DNA from: Micromonospora_G sp044458865
Lineage (GTDB): Bacteria; Actinomycetota; Actinomycetes; Mycobacteriales; Micromonosporaceae
Reading direction: 5' to 3'
Assembly: GCF_044458865.1 (NCBI RefSeq)
Contig: NZ_JBITIH010000030.1
Coordinates: 1-64,000 of the forward strand
DNA: 64,000 nt
Shown here: positions 54,601-61,439 of the stretch, one piece after another
Position numbering within the stretch: position 1 is the stretch's first letter
Layout of the letters: each line of letters starts with the position of its first letter
Position numbers and translations under genes: made by a program
Notes under the pieces: generated by a model
Databases searched by the model: none
The model's input: the letters and a program-made list of their open reading frames with translations, nothing else
Told to the model about the DNA's origin: nothing

Positions 54601-54782
54601 AACGGCGGGCCGTCGTAGAAGACGTACTCGTTCGAGCCGTTGGCGCCGGCCGGCCGCTGCTCGACGCTCGCCTCGAACGTCTTGTCGGCGGTCCAGTGCT
54701 CCAACACCCGGCGCTCGACCGCGGGCAGGTCAGGGCTCGCCGGTACGCCGGTGCCGTCGGGGGCGTGCTTGGGATACGCCAT
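51609..54782 (-). CDS. ileS: Isoleucine--tRNA ligase
   Basis: A 1057-aa class I synthetase that charges tRNA-Ile, with an editing domain against valine. The HIGH motif is HYGH (residues 67-70) in GLPHYGHLFTG, and KMSKS is GRKMSKSLNNYPD (about 617). The zinc-like RCDTPLIYKAVSSWFVEVT and the CP1 editing domain (TVYGRDLVGRRYTPLYDFLA) are visible. Length and the order of domains match the longer IleS type. ATG 54782; the gene is preceded by a T-box leader, so translation responds to uncharged tRNA-Ile. A GGGCCC repeat lies directly after the stop. Confidence 0.97.
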   Translation of the reverse strand: MAYPKHAPDGTGVPASPDLPAVERRVLEHWTADKTFEASVEQRPAGANGSNEYVFYDGPPFANGLPHYGHLFTGYVKDVVPRYQTMRGRRVERRFGWDTHGLPAEVVAERQLGITTKAEILDLGVAKFNDVCRTSVLQYTQDWERYVTRQARWVDFGNDYKTLDVDYMESVMWAFQTLHKKGLIYEGFRVLAYCMRCETPLSNTETRMDDVYRDRHDPTLTVWFQLDPTADGQPGEKIGVWTTTPWTLPSNLALAVGPDIEYAVLERDGERYILGAARLGAYAKELEGFTQVGTVYGRDLVGRRYTPLYDFLAEAGGPNAFQVLGAEFVTTEDGTGVVHLAPAFGEDDQNTCNAAGIPTIVTVDDHARFTALVPQYQGEQVFDVNKPVIRELKERGVVLRQDTYTHSYPHCWRCDTPLIYKAVSSWFVEVTRFRDRMVELNQEINWTPGHVRDGSFGKWLANARDWSISRNRFWGSPIPVWKSDDPNYPRVDVYGSLDELERDFGVRVTDLHRPVVDDLVRPNPDDPTGKSMMRRVPEVLDCWFESGSMPFAQVHYPFENRDWFEDHYPGDFIVEYIGQTRGWFYTMHVLATALFDRPAFRNCLAHGILQGADGRKMSKSLNNYPDVYGVFDSYGSDAMRWMLMSSPVLRGGDMPVTEVGIRDAVRQVLLPLWNVWYFFSLYANADGYEARRLTAEEEGASSAAGGLLDRYVLAKTGELVTTVQAQLDEYDISGACATVRSFLDALTNWYVRRSRDRFWSGDRRAFDTLYTVLETLCRVVAPLAPLTAEEIWRGLTGERSVHLTDWPDAAEFPADHALVAAMDDARTVCSVALSLRKAKGLRVRLPLSSLTVASSNAADLEPFADLIADEVNVKTVLFTTELAGYCEQVLTVVPRALGPRLGGQVQTVIKAVKAGDWALVDGAPVAAGVTLQEGEYELRLVAADVEHSAPLPGGEGVVVLDTTVTAELAAEGLARDVVRVVQQARRAADLDVSDRIEVALAAGSEVVAAVEAYRDFVAAEVLADSIVLTATTGELPSDAFTGEVGEGVPVAVTVTRV

Positions 54783-55035
54783 CGGGGGTCGCTCTCCTCG
54801 TGCAGCTCACTCTCAGTGGACTGCGAGGACGAGCCGAACGGTACGCCGGCCAGCCGGCGCGCCGCGTGACCCGCGGTACCACCCCGCTTGACGGTCAAGG
54901 GTCGACCGCCCGCTCGTTGGTCGGCTGTGACGGGCCGGACCCGTCCGGTTCTACTCCGCCGGGCGCCCCTCACCGGAACACCCGTCGTTTCTTCCGGAGG
55001 CTCGCCGGTGATGGCCGGGTCGTCGCCTGTGCCCC
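54783..55035 (-). promoter_or_regulatory. Translational T-box riboswitch upstream of ileS
   Basis: The T-box GGGGTGGTACCGCGG lies on the minus strand at 54885-54871, matching the conserved sequence that pairs with the acceptor end of uncharged tRNA. Upstream at 55012-55010 an ATC (Ile) codon occurs in GGCCATCACCGGCGAG, the expected specifier. Downstream the start-site region GAGGAGAGC, which holds the ribosome binding site, can pair with GCTCGTCCTCG, separated by about 20 nt; no intrinsic terminator is seen. This is the actinobacterial ileS type with a very short stem I that regulates translation. A -10-like TAGGCT (55042-55037) lies just upstream, setting the 5' end near 55030. This 434-bp gap before the next gene otherwise holds only the GGGCCC repeat. 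Confidence 0.93.
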
Positions 55036-55036
55036 C

Positions 55037-55042
55037 AGCCTA
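55037..55042 (-). promoter_or_regulatory. Likely -10 element of the ileS leader
   Basis: TAGGCT on the minus strand, about 7 nt before the proposed T-box 5' end. No clear -35 element was seen. Confidence 0.4.
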
Positions 55043-55082
55043 CCCGTCCCCCCACCCCACCCGCCCCCGAGTAACCCCCGGG

Positions 55083-55135
55083 GGTAAGGAAGGGCCCCCT
55101 ATTATCGTTTTCCGTTATATAAGGGCCCCCTCCTA
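55083..55135. repeat. Dispersed GGGCCC repeat, copy 5, reversed orientation
   Basis: Read on the minus strand it gives TTAGGAGGGGGCCCTTATAT, then ACGGAAAACGATAATAGGGG and CCCTTCCTTACC. The GATAA core and AGGGGGCCCTTCCTTACC are as in the other copies. It lies upstream of the ileS leader and of the divergent regulator. Confidence 0.82.
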
Positions 55136-55142
55136 ACGCGGC

Positions 55143-55197
55143 GCGGCGGGAGCGCGGGCGGGGTGGCGGACGCGGCGGGAGCGCGGGCGGGTGGCGC
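55143..55197. repeat. Tandem ~29-bp GC-rich repeat
   Basis: GCGGCGGGAGCGCGGGCGGG followed by TGGCG appears twice (55143-55168 and 55172-55197), one bp different in length. It lies just upstream of the regulator start. Confidence 0.8.
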
Positions 55198-55203
55198 GCT
55201 GGC

Positions 55204-55209
55204 TACCCT
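55204..55209 (+). promoter_or_regulatory. -10 element suggesting leaderless transcript of the DUF5937 gene
   Basis: TACCCT ends 7 nt before GTG 55217, in GGCTACCCTGGTGCGCGTG. There is no Shine-Dalgarno sequence before that codon, so transcription may start at or next to it. Confidence 0.45.
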
Positions 55210-55216
55210 GGTGCGC

Positions 55217-56248
55217 GTGATCCGGATCGAGCTGGACGAGCCGACGCTGTCGCGTACCCGGATCGCGATCAGCCCACTCTGGGAGACGGTCTGCAGCCTG
55301 TACCTGCTCGGCCGCAATCCGGGTGACGCGCCGTGGCCGTACACCGACTGGGCCCGGCGAGCCCGCGCGGTGCTCGCGGACAACCCGGCCACCGCCCCGG
55401 TCCAGTTCTTCTTCGACTGCGGATCCCGGCTGCCGGACTGTCTCACTCCGATCCCACCCAGCGCCTGCCCCACCCTCCAGGAGGAGTTGGCGGTGCTCCG
55501 GGGGACCAGTTCGGAGGTACTCGAAGCACAGTTGCCGAACCACTTCACCGGCCCGTTGCCGCCCTGGTTGCAGCCGTTCCGGAATGATCCGGCGGGCGCG
55601 TTCGGCCGGCTGGCCGACGGCATCGAGGCGTACTGGTCGGCAGCGATCTCCCCGTACTGGCCGGCGATGCGGGCGGCGCTCGACGAGGAGGTGCTGCACC
55701 GGGCGCGGGCCCTGGCGGCTGACGGACCCGACGCGCTCCTTGCCGACCTGCACGAGCGGGTCCGTTGGCAGCGTCCGGTGCTCACCCTGGTCAAATCGTT
55801 GGAGCAGAGCTTCACGGCGGTCGACCAACGCCTGCTCCTGATCCCGTTGATCTTCTCCCGGGGGGCGTTGACCTGCAGCAGCGACGATCCAGAGGTGGTC
55901 GCGGTCTCGTACCAGGCCCGGGGGGCGGTGCTGCTCACCGACCGACCGACGACCGCGCCGGCTCTCGCCGACCAGGACACCGAAACCGACCGGCTGGCCA
56001 TCCTGGTCGGTCGAGGCCGGGCCAACGTGCTGCGCGGGCTGAGCCGTCCGACCACCACCGCCGGGTTGGCCGCCGCACTGGGCCTCGCCCCGAGTACGGT
56101 CTCCGAACACCTCGCCGCACTGCATGCCGCCGGGGTGGTGCACCGCCGACGGGTCGGTCGCCGCGTGCTGTACGGCCTGGAGCCCGCCGGCCTGGCGCTG
56201 GTCAGCCTGCTCGTGTCCGACCAGCCCGAAACCGCCACAACGGCATAA
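55217..56248 (+). CDS. DUF5937/ArsR-type transcriptional regulator
   Basis: A 343-aa regulator. The N-terminal and middle region (about 1-240; MIRIELDEPTLSRTRIAISP, LQPFRNDPAGAFGRLADGI) matches the DUF5937 sensor-type domain. The C-terminal winged helix (about 275-335) has LGLAPSTVSEHLAALHAAGV as recognition helix and VHRRRVGRRVLYGL as wing, typical of ArsR. No Cys-rich metal site is visible, so it senses something other than metals. GTG 55217 is chosen (GTG 55211 is an alternative). It lies 131 bp upstream of the ABC exporter on the same strand and is a candidate local regulator of it. Confidence 0.85.
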   Translation: MIRIELDEPTLSRTRIAISPLWETVCSLYLLGRNPGDAPWPYTDWARRARAVLADNPATAPVQFFFDCGSRLPDCLTPIPPSACPTLQEELAVLRGTSSEVLEAQLPNHFTGPLPPWLQPFRNDPAGAFGRLADGIEAYWSAAISPYWPAMRAALDEEVLHRARALAADGPDALLADLHERVRWQRPVLTLVKSLEQSFTAVDQRLLLIPLIFSRGALTCSSDDPEVVAVSYQARGAVLLTDRPTTAPALADQDTETDRLAILVGRGRANVLRGLSRPTTTAGLAAALGLAPSTVSEHLAALHAAGVVHRRRVGRRVLYGLEPAGLALVSLLVSDQPETATTA

Positions 56249-56378
56249 CCCAGACCGGACGCAGCCGAGACGGACCGGACTCGGGCGACCCGGACGGGGC
56301 TCGTTCGGGCTCGGGCGAGCATTCGGCCAGGGCCGAATTCGTTTCGCCCGATCGGCTCCCGCTCCTAGCGTTCCGCCC

Positions 56379-57521
56379 ATGAGTGAGTACGCGATCGAGG
56401 CGATCGGGTTGCGCCGCACCTATCGCAGTCGTACCGGTTGGTTGCGCCCGCAGCGGCGGGAGGTCGAGGCGGTCCAAGGAGTGGATCTCACCGTACGCCC
56501 GGGTGAGCTCTTCGGGCTGCTCGGTCCGAACGGTGCTGGCAAGACGACCACCATCAAGCTGCTGAACACACTGCTGATCCCGACTGCCGGGGCGGCCCGG
56601 ATCTGCGGCTTCGACGTGGTCCGGCAGACCCGGGAGGTACGCCGCCGGATCGGGTACGTCTTCGGCGGCGACCGGGGCCTCTACGATCGGCTCTCCGCCC
56701 GGGACAACCTGCGCTACTTCGCCGAGTTGTACGCCGTACCGGCGCGGGACCAGCGGCGCCGCATCGCCGAGTTGCTCGATCTGGTGGGGCTCACCGGACG
56801 GGAGGGCGAGCGGGTCGAGGGCTATTCGCGGGGCATGCGCCAGCGGTTGCACATCGCGCGCGGGCTGCTGCACTCCCCCGAGGTGCTCTTCCTGGACGAG
56901 CCCTCGATCGGGGTGGACCCGGTGGCCGCCCGGGAGCTGCGGCAGACCGTCGCGAACCTGGCCGCGACCGGGACCACGGTGCTGCTGACGACGCACTACA
57001 TGGCCGAGGCGGACGAGCTCTGTGACCGGATCGCGGTGATCGCCGCCGGCCGGATCCAGGCACTCGGTACACCCGCAGAGCTGAAGCACCACGCGGATGG
57101 CCGCCAGGTGCTGGAGCTGGAGGCGTACGGGGTGAACGACGAGCAGCTCGCCGAGGTCCAGCGCCTGCCCGGGGTACGGCAGGCGAGTCTGGAGGTGGTC
57201 GGCGCGGCCCAGTTGCTCACCGTGCAGTCGGATTCGGCGACGGACGTACAGGCCGCCGTGCTGCGGGCGGTGGCGGGGGTACGGCTGGGTCGGGTCACGG
57301 CCCGGCAGCCGACGTTGGAGGACGCGTACGTGGCGATCGTGAACCGCGCCGCCGCGACCGAGGCACCCGCCGCACCGCCGGACGGTCCTGCGACCGACGC
57401 AGCAGACGCCACGGACAAGCCGGACACAGACGCCACGGACAAGCCGGACACAGACGCCACGGACAAGCCGGACACAGATGCCACGGACAAGGCCGATGCC
57501 GGTTCGGCGGTGTCGGCGTGA
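56379..57521 (+). CDS. ABC-2 type exporter ATP-binding protein
   Basis: A 380-aa ATPase. Walker A is GPNGAGKTT (49-57), the signature is YSRGMRQRLHIARGL (about 147-161; SRGMR replaces LSGGQ), Walker B is VLFLDEPSIGVDP (about 168-180) and the switch His is in LLTTHYMAEA. The C-terminal 90 residues carry the DUF4162-like part (RQPTLEDAYVAIV) and an acidic tail of DATDKPDT units. ATG 56379 lies 7 nt after TAGCGT (56366-56371) and no Shine-Dalgarno is seen, so it may be leaderless. The stop overlaps the first permease start as GTGA. Export substrate unknown; relatives include drug and lipid exporters. Confidence 0.94.
   Translation: MSEYAIEAIGLRRTYRSRTGWLRPQRREVEAVQGVDLTVRPGELFGLLGPNGAGKTTTIKLLNTLLIPTAGAARICGFDVVRQTREVRRRIGYVFGGDRGLYDRLSARDNLRYFAELYAVPARDQRRRIAELLDLVGLTGREGERVEGYSRGMRQRLHIARGLLHSPEVLFLDEPSIGVDPVAARELRQTVANLAATGTTVLLTTHYMAEADELCDRIAVIAAGRIQALGTPAELKHHADGRQVLELEAYGVNDEQLAEVQRLPGVRQASLEVVGAAQLLTVQSDSATDVQAAVLRAVAGVRLGRVTARQPTLEDAYVAIVNRAAATEAPAAPPDGPATDAADATDKPDTDATDKPDTDATDKPDTDATDKADAGSAVSA
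57405..57500 (+). repeat. In-frame 24-bp tandem repeat in the ABC ATPase
   Basis: Three identical units (57405-57428, 57429-57452, 57453-57476, beginning GACGCCACGGACAAG) and a fourth diverged unit (57477-57500) encode DATDKPDT. The change from DKPDT to DKADA marks the end. Confidence 0.93.
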
Positions 57522-58291
57522 GGACGCTGCGGATGATCGGGGTCGGCACACTGCTGCACGCCAAGCACCTGAGTCGCTCCTCGCTGGAGATCACCATCGC
57601 GCTGCTGGTGCCGCTGGTGCAGGCGACGCTCGCGGTCTACCTGTTCCGGGCCGGCAGCGAGCCGCACCGGCTGTTGGAGGCGACCGTGGGCGCCGGGCTG
57701 ATGGGGGTCTGGTCGTCGGTGCTCTTCGGTTCCGGGGGCGCGATCCAGAACCAACGCTGGCAGGGCACCCTTGAGATGATCATGCTGGCGCCCCGCTCCC
57801 CCGCGCTGGTCATCCTGCCGATCACCCTCGCCACCGCGCTCACCGGCACGTACGCCATGGCCGCCACGCTGCTCTGGGGCCGCCTGCTGTACGGCATCCC
57901 GCTCGACTTCGCCCATCCGCTGGCGTTCGCGGTCGCCGTACCGGGCTGCATTCTCGCGCTCGGCATGTTCGGGCTGCTGCTTGCCGCCACGTTCGTACTG
58001 ATGCGGAACGCGAACGCGCTGGCGAACACGCTCGAATACCCGATCTGGCTGCTCTCCGGGATGCTCGTGCCGATCACGGTGCTGCCCGGCTGGACCACCC
58101 CGGTCGCCGCCGTACTGCCGACGACCTGGGGGGCGAGGGCGGTCCGCGAGGCGGCCACCGGCAGCGGACCGGTCTGGCCGGCGCTCGCCATCTGTCTGGC
58201 GATCAGTCTCGTCTGCCTGGCCCTGGGTGCGATCGCGATGACCCACGTGGAACGTCGGGCCCGCGCCGCCGCCACCCTCGCCCTCGCCTGA
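57518..58291 (+). CDS. ABC-2 type permease (first subunit)
   Basis: A 257-aa integral membrane protein with six hydrophobic segments (IALLVPLVQATLAVYLF; GAGLMGVWSSVLFGSG; VILPITLATALTGTYAMAAT; FAVAVPGCILALGMFGLLLA; WLLSGMLVPITVLPGW; ALAICLAISLVCLALGAIAM). The cytoplasmic IQNQRWQGTLEMIMLAPRSP is the coupling-helix-like region of ABC-2 permeases. GTG start overlaps the ATPase stop (GTGA), so it is translationally coupled. It works with the ATPase and the next permease as a heteromeric exporter. Confidence 0.93.
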   Translation: MRTLRMIGVGTLLHAKHLSRSSLEITIALLVPLVQATLAVYLFRAGSEPHRLLEATVGAGLMGVWSSVLFGSGGAIQNQRWQGTLEMIMLAPRSPALVILPITLATALTGTYAMAATLLWGRLLYGIPLDFAHPLAFAVAVPGCILALGMFGLLLAATFVLMRNANALANTLEYPIWLLSGMLVPITVLPGWTTPVAAVLPTTWGARAVREAATGSGPVWPALAICLAISLVCLALGAIAMTHVERRARAAATLALA

Positions 58292-58323
58292 CCGCCGGTT
58301 CGACCACTAGTGAGGAGAATTCG

Positions 58324-59112
58324 ATGACCGCCCTGTTCCGCCTCGTCGGCGTCGGCGGTGTGATCGCCTACCGGGCGCTGTTCAACTGGACCACACCGCC
58401 GATGTTCATCGGCACCCTGCTCGTGGGCCCCCTGTTCCAACTGCTCTTCTTCGCCTACCTCGGACGCCAGCTCGGGGTCGCCGACGACCGGTTCTACCTC
58501 GTGGGCAACGCCGTACTGGCGGCCTCGCTCGCCTGCGTCTTCGGCGGCACGATGGCGGTGTCGAACGAGCGGCGGTTCGGCACCCTCGGCCACGTACTGC
58601 TCTCACCCCGCAGTCGTACCGCCGTCTGGCTCGGCCGGGTGCTGCCGTACGCGGCGAACGGGCTGCTCATCGCGGTGTTCACGCTTGCCGGCGGGGCGCT
58701 GCTGCTCGGTCTGCGGGTGCCGCCGCAGGCGCTGCCCGGTCTGCTGCTCGCCTTTGCCGCCGGCTCGTTGAGCTGTGGCTTCTTCGGGTTGACCCTCGGC
58801 GCCGTCGGAATGCGGTTCCGTGACGTCTGGCTGGTGTCGAACGTGTCGGTGGCGCTACTGCTCCTGCTCACCGGGGTGAACGTGCCCCGGCCGGAGTTGC
58901 CGGTGGGGATGCGGGCGGTGGGCGAGGTACTACCGATCACCCACGCCGCCGAGGCGGCCCGCCGGCTGATCGACGGGGAGGGGCTGGCCGCCGCGGCCGG
59001 CCCGATCCTCGCCGAACTCGCCGTCGGCCTCGGGTACGCCCTGCTCGCCGCCGTGCTGCTGAAGGTCTTCGAGGCGGAGAGTCGTCGCCACGCCTCCCTC
59101 GACACCCTCTGA
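58324..59112 (+). CDS. ABC-2 type permease (second subunit)
   Basis: A 262-aa integral membrane protein, paralogous in layout to the gene before it: VGGVIAYRALFNWTTPPMFI at the N terminus, the conserved SNERRFGTLGHVLLSPRSRT coupling region and six hydrophobic segments ending LAELAVGLGYALLAAVLL. ATG 58324 has GGAG at 58313-58316. The 32-bp gap to the first permease puts it in the same operon. A strong stem-loop terminates the unit after its stop. Confidence 0.93.
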   Translation: MTALFRLVGVGGVIAYRALFNWTTPPMFIGTLLVGPLFQLLFFAYLGRQLGVADDRFYLVGNAVLAASLACVFGGTMAVSNERRFGTLGHVLLSPRSRTAVWLGRVLPYAANGLLIAVFTLAGGALLLGLRVPPQALPGLLLAFAAGSLSCGFFGLTLGAVGMRFRDVWLVSNVSVALLLLLTGVNVPRPELPVGMRAVGEVLPITHAAEAARRLIDGEGLAAAAGPILAELAVGLGYALLAAVLLKVFEAESRRHASLDTL

Positions 59113-59118
59113 CTTCCT

Positions 59119-59152
59119 GGCCTGCCCCACCACACGGGGGGTGGGGCAGGCC
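59119..59152. terminator. Terminator after the ABC exporter operon
   Basis: GGCCTGCCCCACC and GGTGGGGCAGGCC form a perfect 13-bp stem with an 8-nt loop, between the convergent exporter and phoD genes. Confidence 0.9.
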
Positions 59153-59160
59153 GGGATGGC

Positions 59161-60714
59161 TCAGCGCGGTGCGGCGAGCGTGGTCGACCAGAGGGAACGG
59201 CCGTCGCGGTCACGCAGGTGCACGGTCAACTCCCTCGACCGACCGTCGATGGCGACCTCACCGAAGTGCTGGAAACCGTCGGCGGGTGAGGTGTTGGCGG
59301 CCGGCGGCGCGTTGACGAAGACCGCCTTCGGGCCGAAGGTCCCGTCGAGCGCGTTCGGGCCGAACGCACCCGCGTGCGCCGGGCCGGAGACGAACTCCCA
59401 GAACGGGGTGAAGTCGCGTACGGCGGCGCGTGCCGGGTCGTAGTGGTGGGCCGCCGTGTAGTGCACGTCGGCGGTGACGAAGACGAGGCCGCTCACGCCG
59501 CCCCGGTGCGCGGCCCGCAGCACCTCGGCGAATTCCAGCTCACGTCCGGCGGGCAGCCCGTTGTCGCCCTGCGCCACCCCTTCCTGGGCGGTCGCGCCAT
59601 CCGGTACGACGAGCCCGATCGGCAGATCGTTGGCGATCACCTTCCAGGTCGCCCGGGACTGCTTCAGCTCCCGGATCAGCCATTCCCGCTGTGCCCGACC
59701 GAGCAGGCCACGGTCTCGGTCGGCGTACGTGTTGCCGTCGTTCGCGTCCTTGTACGTCCGCATGTCCAGCACGAACACGTCCAGCAGCGGCCCGTACGAC
59801 AGCCGCCGGTAGAGCCGCCCGTCACCGGGGGTCGGCAGCCACTCGTGGAACGCCTGCCGGGCCCGGGAGGCGAGCACGTCGACCCGCTTCTCGGTGTAGC
59901 GGTCGTCGGCGAGGATCTCGCCCGGGTACCAGTTGTTCGTCACCTCGTGGTCGTCCCACTGGTTGATCTGCGGCACCTCCGCCGCGAACGCCCGCAGGTG
60001 CTCGTCGAGCAGGTTGTACGCGAACTGGCCCCGGTACTCGGTGAGCGTTTCGGCGACCTTGCTCTTCTCGGGGGTGACCAGGTTGCGCCAGATCCGCCCG
60101 TCCGGCAGTGTCACCGTTTCCGCGAGTGGCCCGTCGGAGTAGACGGTGTCACCGCTGCACAGGTAGAAGTCCGGCCGGACCTTCCGCATCGACTCGAAGA
60201 TTTTCATGCCGCCGAAGTCGGACGAGATGCCCCAGCCCTGGCCGACGATGTCACCGGTCCAGACGAACCGCAGGTCCGAGCAGCGGCCGGCGCCCGGTGC
60301 GGTGCGCAACGAACCGACCAGCGGCTCGCTGAGCAGGCCCGGCCGGTCCAGGCTCTCGACCCGGACCCGGTAGTGAAGCCGCTCACCGGCGGGCAGGTCA
60401 CGTAGCCGTACCTTGCCGGTGAAGTCGCCCGACGGCGCCAGCAGCGGCCCCCGGATCTGGCGGGCGCCACGGAAGTCGGGACGGCGGCTGACCTCGACGT
60501 GCAGCCGACCGGCCCGGTCGGCCCGGGTCCAGACCATCGCCGAGTCGGCGGTGGCGTCGCCGCTCTGCACGCCGTGGGTGAGCACGGGCCGTCCACTGGG
60601 TCGCCAGGCCGGGGCCGCGGACGCGCCGGACGCGCCGAGCAGCGCGCCGCCGGCGAGCCCGGCACCGCTGACCAGTCCGGCTCGCAGCAGGGTACGTCGG
60701 TCGAACGAGGTCAT
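59161..60714 (-). CDS. phoD: Alkaline phosphatase D (PhoD), Tat-exported phosphodiesterase/phosphatase
   Basis: A 517-aa extracellular metallophosphatase that releases phosphate from phosphate mono- and diesters. The Tat signal is DRRTLLRAGLVSGAGLAGG (residues 5-23), with twin Arg and a cleavage site after ASA. The catalytic part has GDATADSAMVWTRADRAG, VWTGDIVGQGW, YLCSGDTVYSDGP, QWDDHEVTNNWYPGE and FVTADVHYTAAHHY, matching PhoD metal-ligand motifs (DD-H and DVH). ATG 60714 has GGAGG upstream. It is expected to require calcium and iron; phosphate-starvation control is typical of the family, but no PHO box was identified here. Confidence 0.94.
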   Translation of the reverse strand: MTSFDRRTLLRAGLVSGAGLAGGALLGASGASAAPAWRPSGRPVLTHGVQSGDATADSAMVWTRADRAGRLHVEVSRRPDFRGARQIRGPLLAPSGDFTGKVRLRDLPAGERLHYRVRVESLDRPGLLSEPLVGSLRTAPGAGRCSDLRFVWTGDIVGQGWGISSDFGGMKIFESMRKVRPDFYLCSGDTVYSDGPLAETVTLPDGRIWRNLVTPEKSKVAETLTEYRGQFAYNLLDEHLRAFAAEVPQINQWDDHEVTNNWYPGEILADDRYTEKRVDVLASRARQAFHEWLPTPGDGRLYRRLSYGPLLDVFVLDMRTYKDANDGNTYADRDRGLLGRAQREWLIRELKQSRATWKVIANDLPIGLVVPDGATAQEGVAQGDNGLPAGRELEFAEVLRAAHRGGVSGLVFVTADVHYTAAHHYDPARAAVRDFTPFWEFVSGPAHAGAFGPNALDGTFGPKAVFVNAPPAANTSPADGFQHFGEVAIDGRSRELTVHLRDRDGRSLWSTTLAAPR

Positions 60715-60914
60715 TCGTTTCCTCCACTGTCGGCGGGGCATGACCAGGGTTGTCTATCGACCGGACGTTGCCCGCCCACCCGGTTCAGGTGACCGGTCTC
60801 GGAACTGGACGCGAACGGCCATGACGTGGATCACGTTCCGGGCCGGTCACATCCCCGGCCGCCTCCCCGTCAACCCGGCATGACCACCCGCAACACAGAT
60901 CGACGGAGGTTCTC

Positions 60915-61358
60915 GTGACACAGCGGATGAACATGTACCAGGTGGCGCCGGAGGCGTACCGGGCCGTCATGGGCCTGGAGAACTACGTACGGAGCAACGT
61001 CGACCACACCGTCCTGGAGTTGGTCAAGCTCCGGGCGTCCATGACCAACGGGTGCGCGTTCTGCGTCGACATGCACAGCCGGGACGCGTTGGCGGCCGGT
61101 GAGTCGAGCCGCCGCCTCTTCTCCGTCGCCACCTGGCGGGAGTCGCCCTTCTTCGACGAGCGGGAACGGGCGGCCCTGGCGCTGACCGACGCGGTGACCC
61201 GGCTCGGCGAGCACGGCGTACCGGACGAGGTCTGGGACGAGGCGAGCAAGGTCTGGTCGGAGAAGGAACTGGCCGACCTGGTGATGGCGATCGCGACCAT
61301 CAACGTCTGGAACCGGATCGCGGTGACCACCCGGGCGCAGCCGCCGACCGAGGTCTGA
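60915..61358 (+). CDS. Carboxymuconolactone decarboxylase/AhpD-like protein
   Basis: A 147-aa all-helical CMD-fold protein. The CxxC redox pair is CAFC in NGCAFCVDMHSRDAL (about residues 47-57), and the following conserved His and Asp (CVDMHSRDA) provide the AhpD-type proton relay. Other family elements are RSNVDHTVLELVKLRAS and DLVMAIATINVWNRIAV. It probably acts as a peroxidase-like disulfide reductant or alkylhydroperoxidase helper. GTG 60915 has GGAGG seven bases upstream. It stands alone between phoD (divergent) and the DUF6493-type gene (convergent). Confidence 0.92.
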   Translation: MTQRMNMYQVAPEAYRAVMGLENYVRSNVDHTVLELVKLRASMTNGCAFCVDMHSRDALAAGESSRRLFSVATWRESPFFDERERAALALTDAVTRLGEHGVPDEVWDEASKVWSEKELADLVMAIATINVWNRIAVTTRAQPPTEV

Positions 61359-61365
61359 ACGGGGT

Positions 61366-61431
61366 GCGCCGGCCGGCCGGGTCGGTGGATGGTGTCGGGC
61401 GCCGCCCACCACCGCCCCGCCCGGCCGGCGC
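61366..61431. terminator. Long-loop stem between CMD and DUF6493-type genes
   Basis: GCGCCGGCCGG (61366-61376) pairs with CCGGCCGGCGC (61421-61431). The loop is 44 nt and contains its own GC-rich pairings, so the terminator function is plausible but not strong. Confidence 0.45.
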
Positions 61432-61439
61432 CGGTACGG

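Noticed and set aside
51942..54869. 975-aa plus-strand frame opposite ileS
   Set aside because: Reads antisense through the synthetase and T-box; no family similarity, high-GC artefact.
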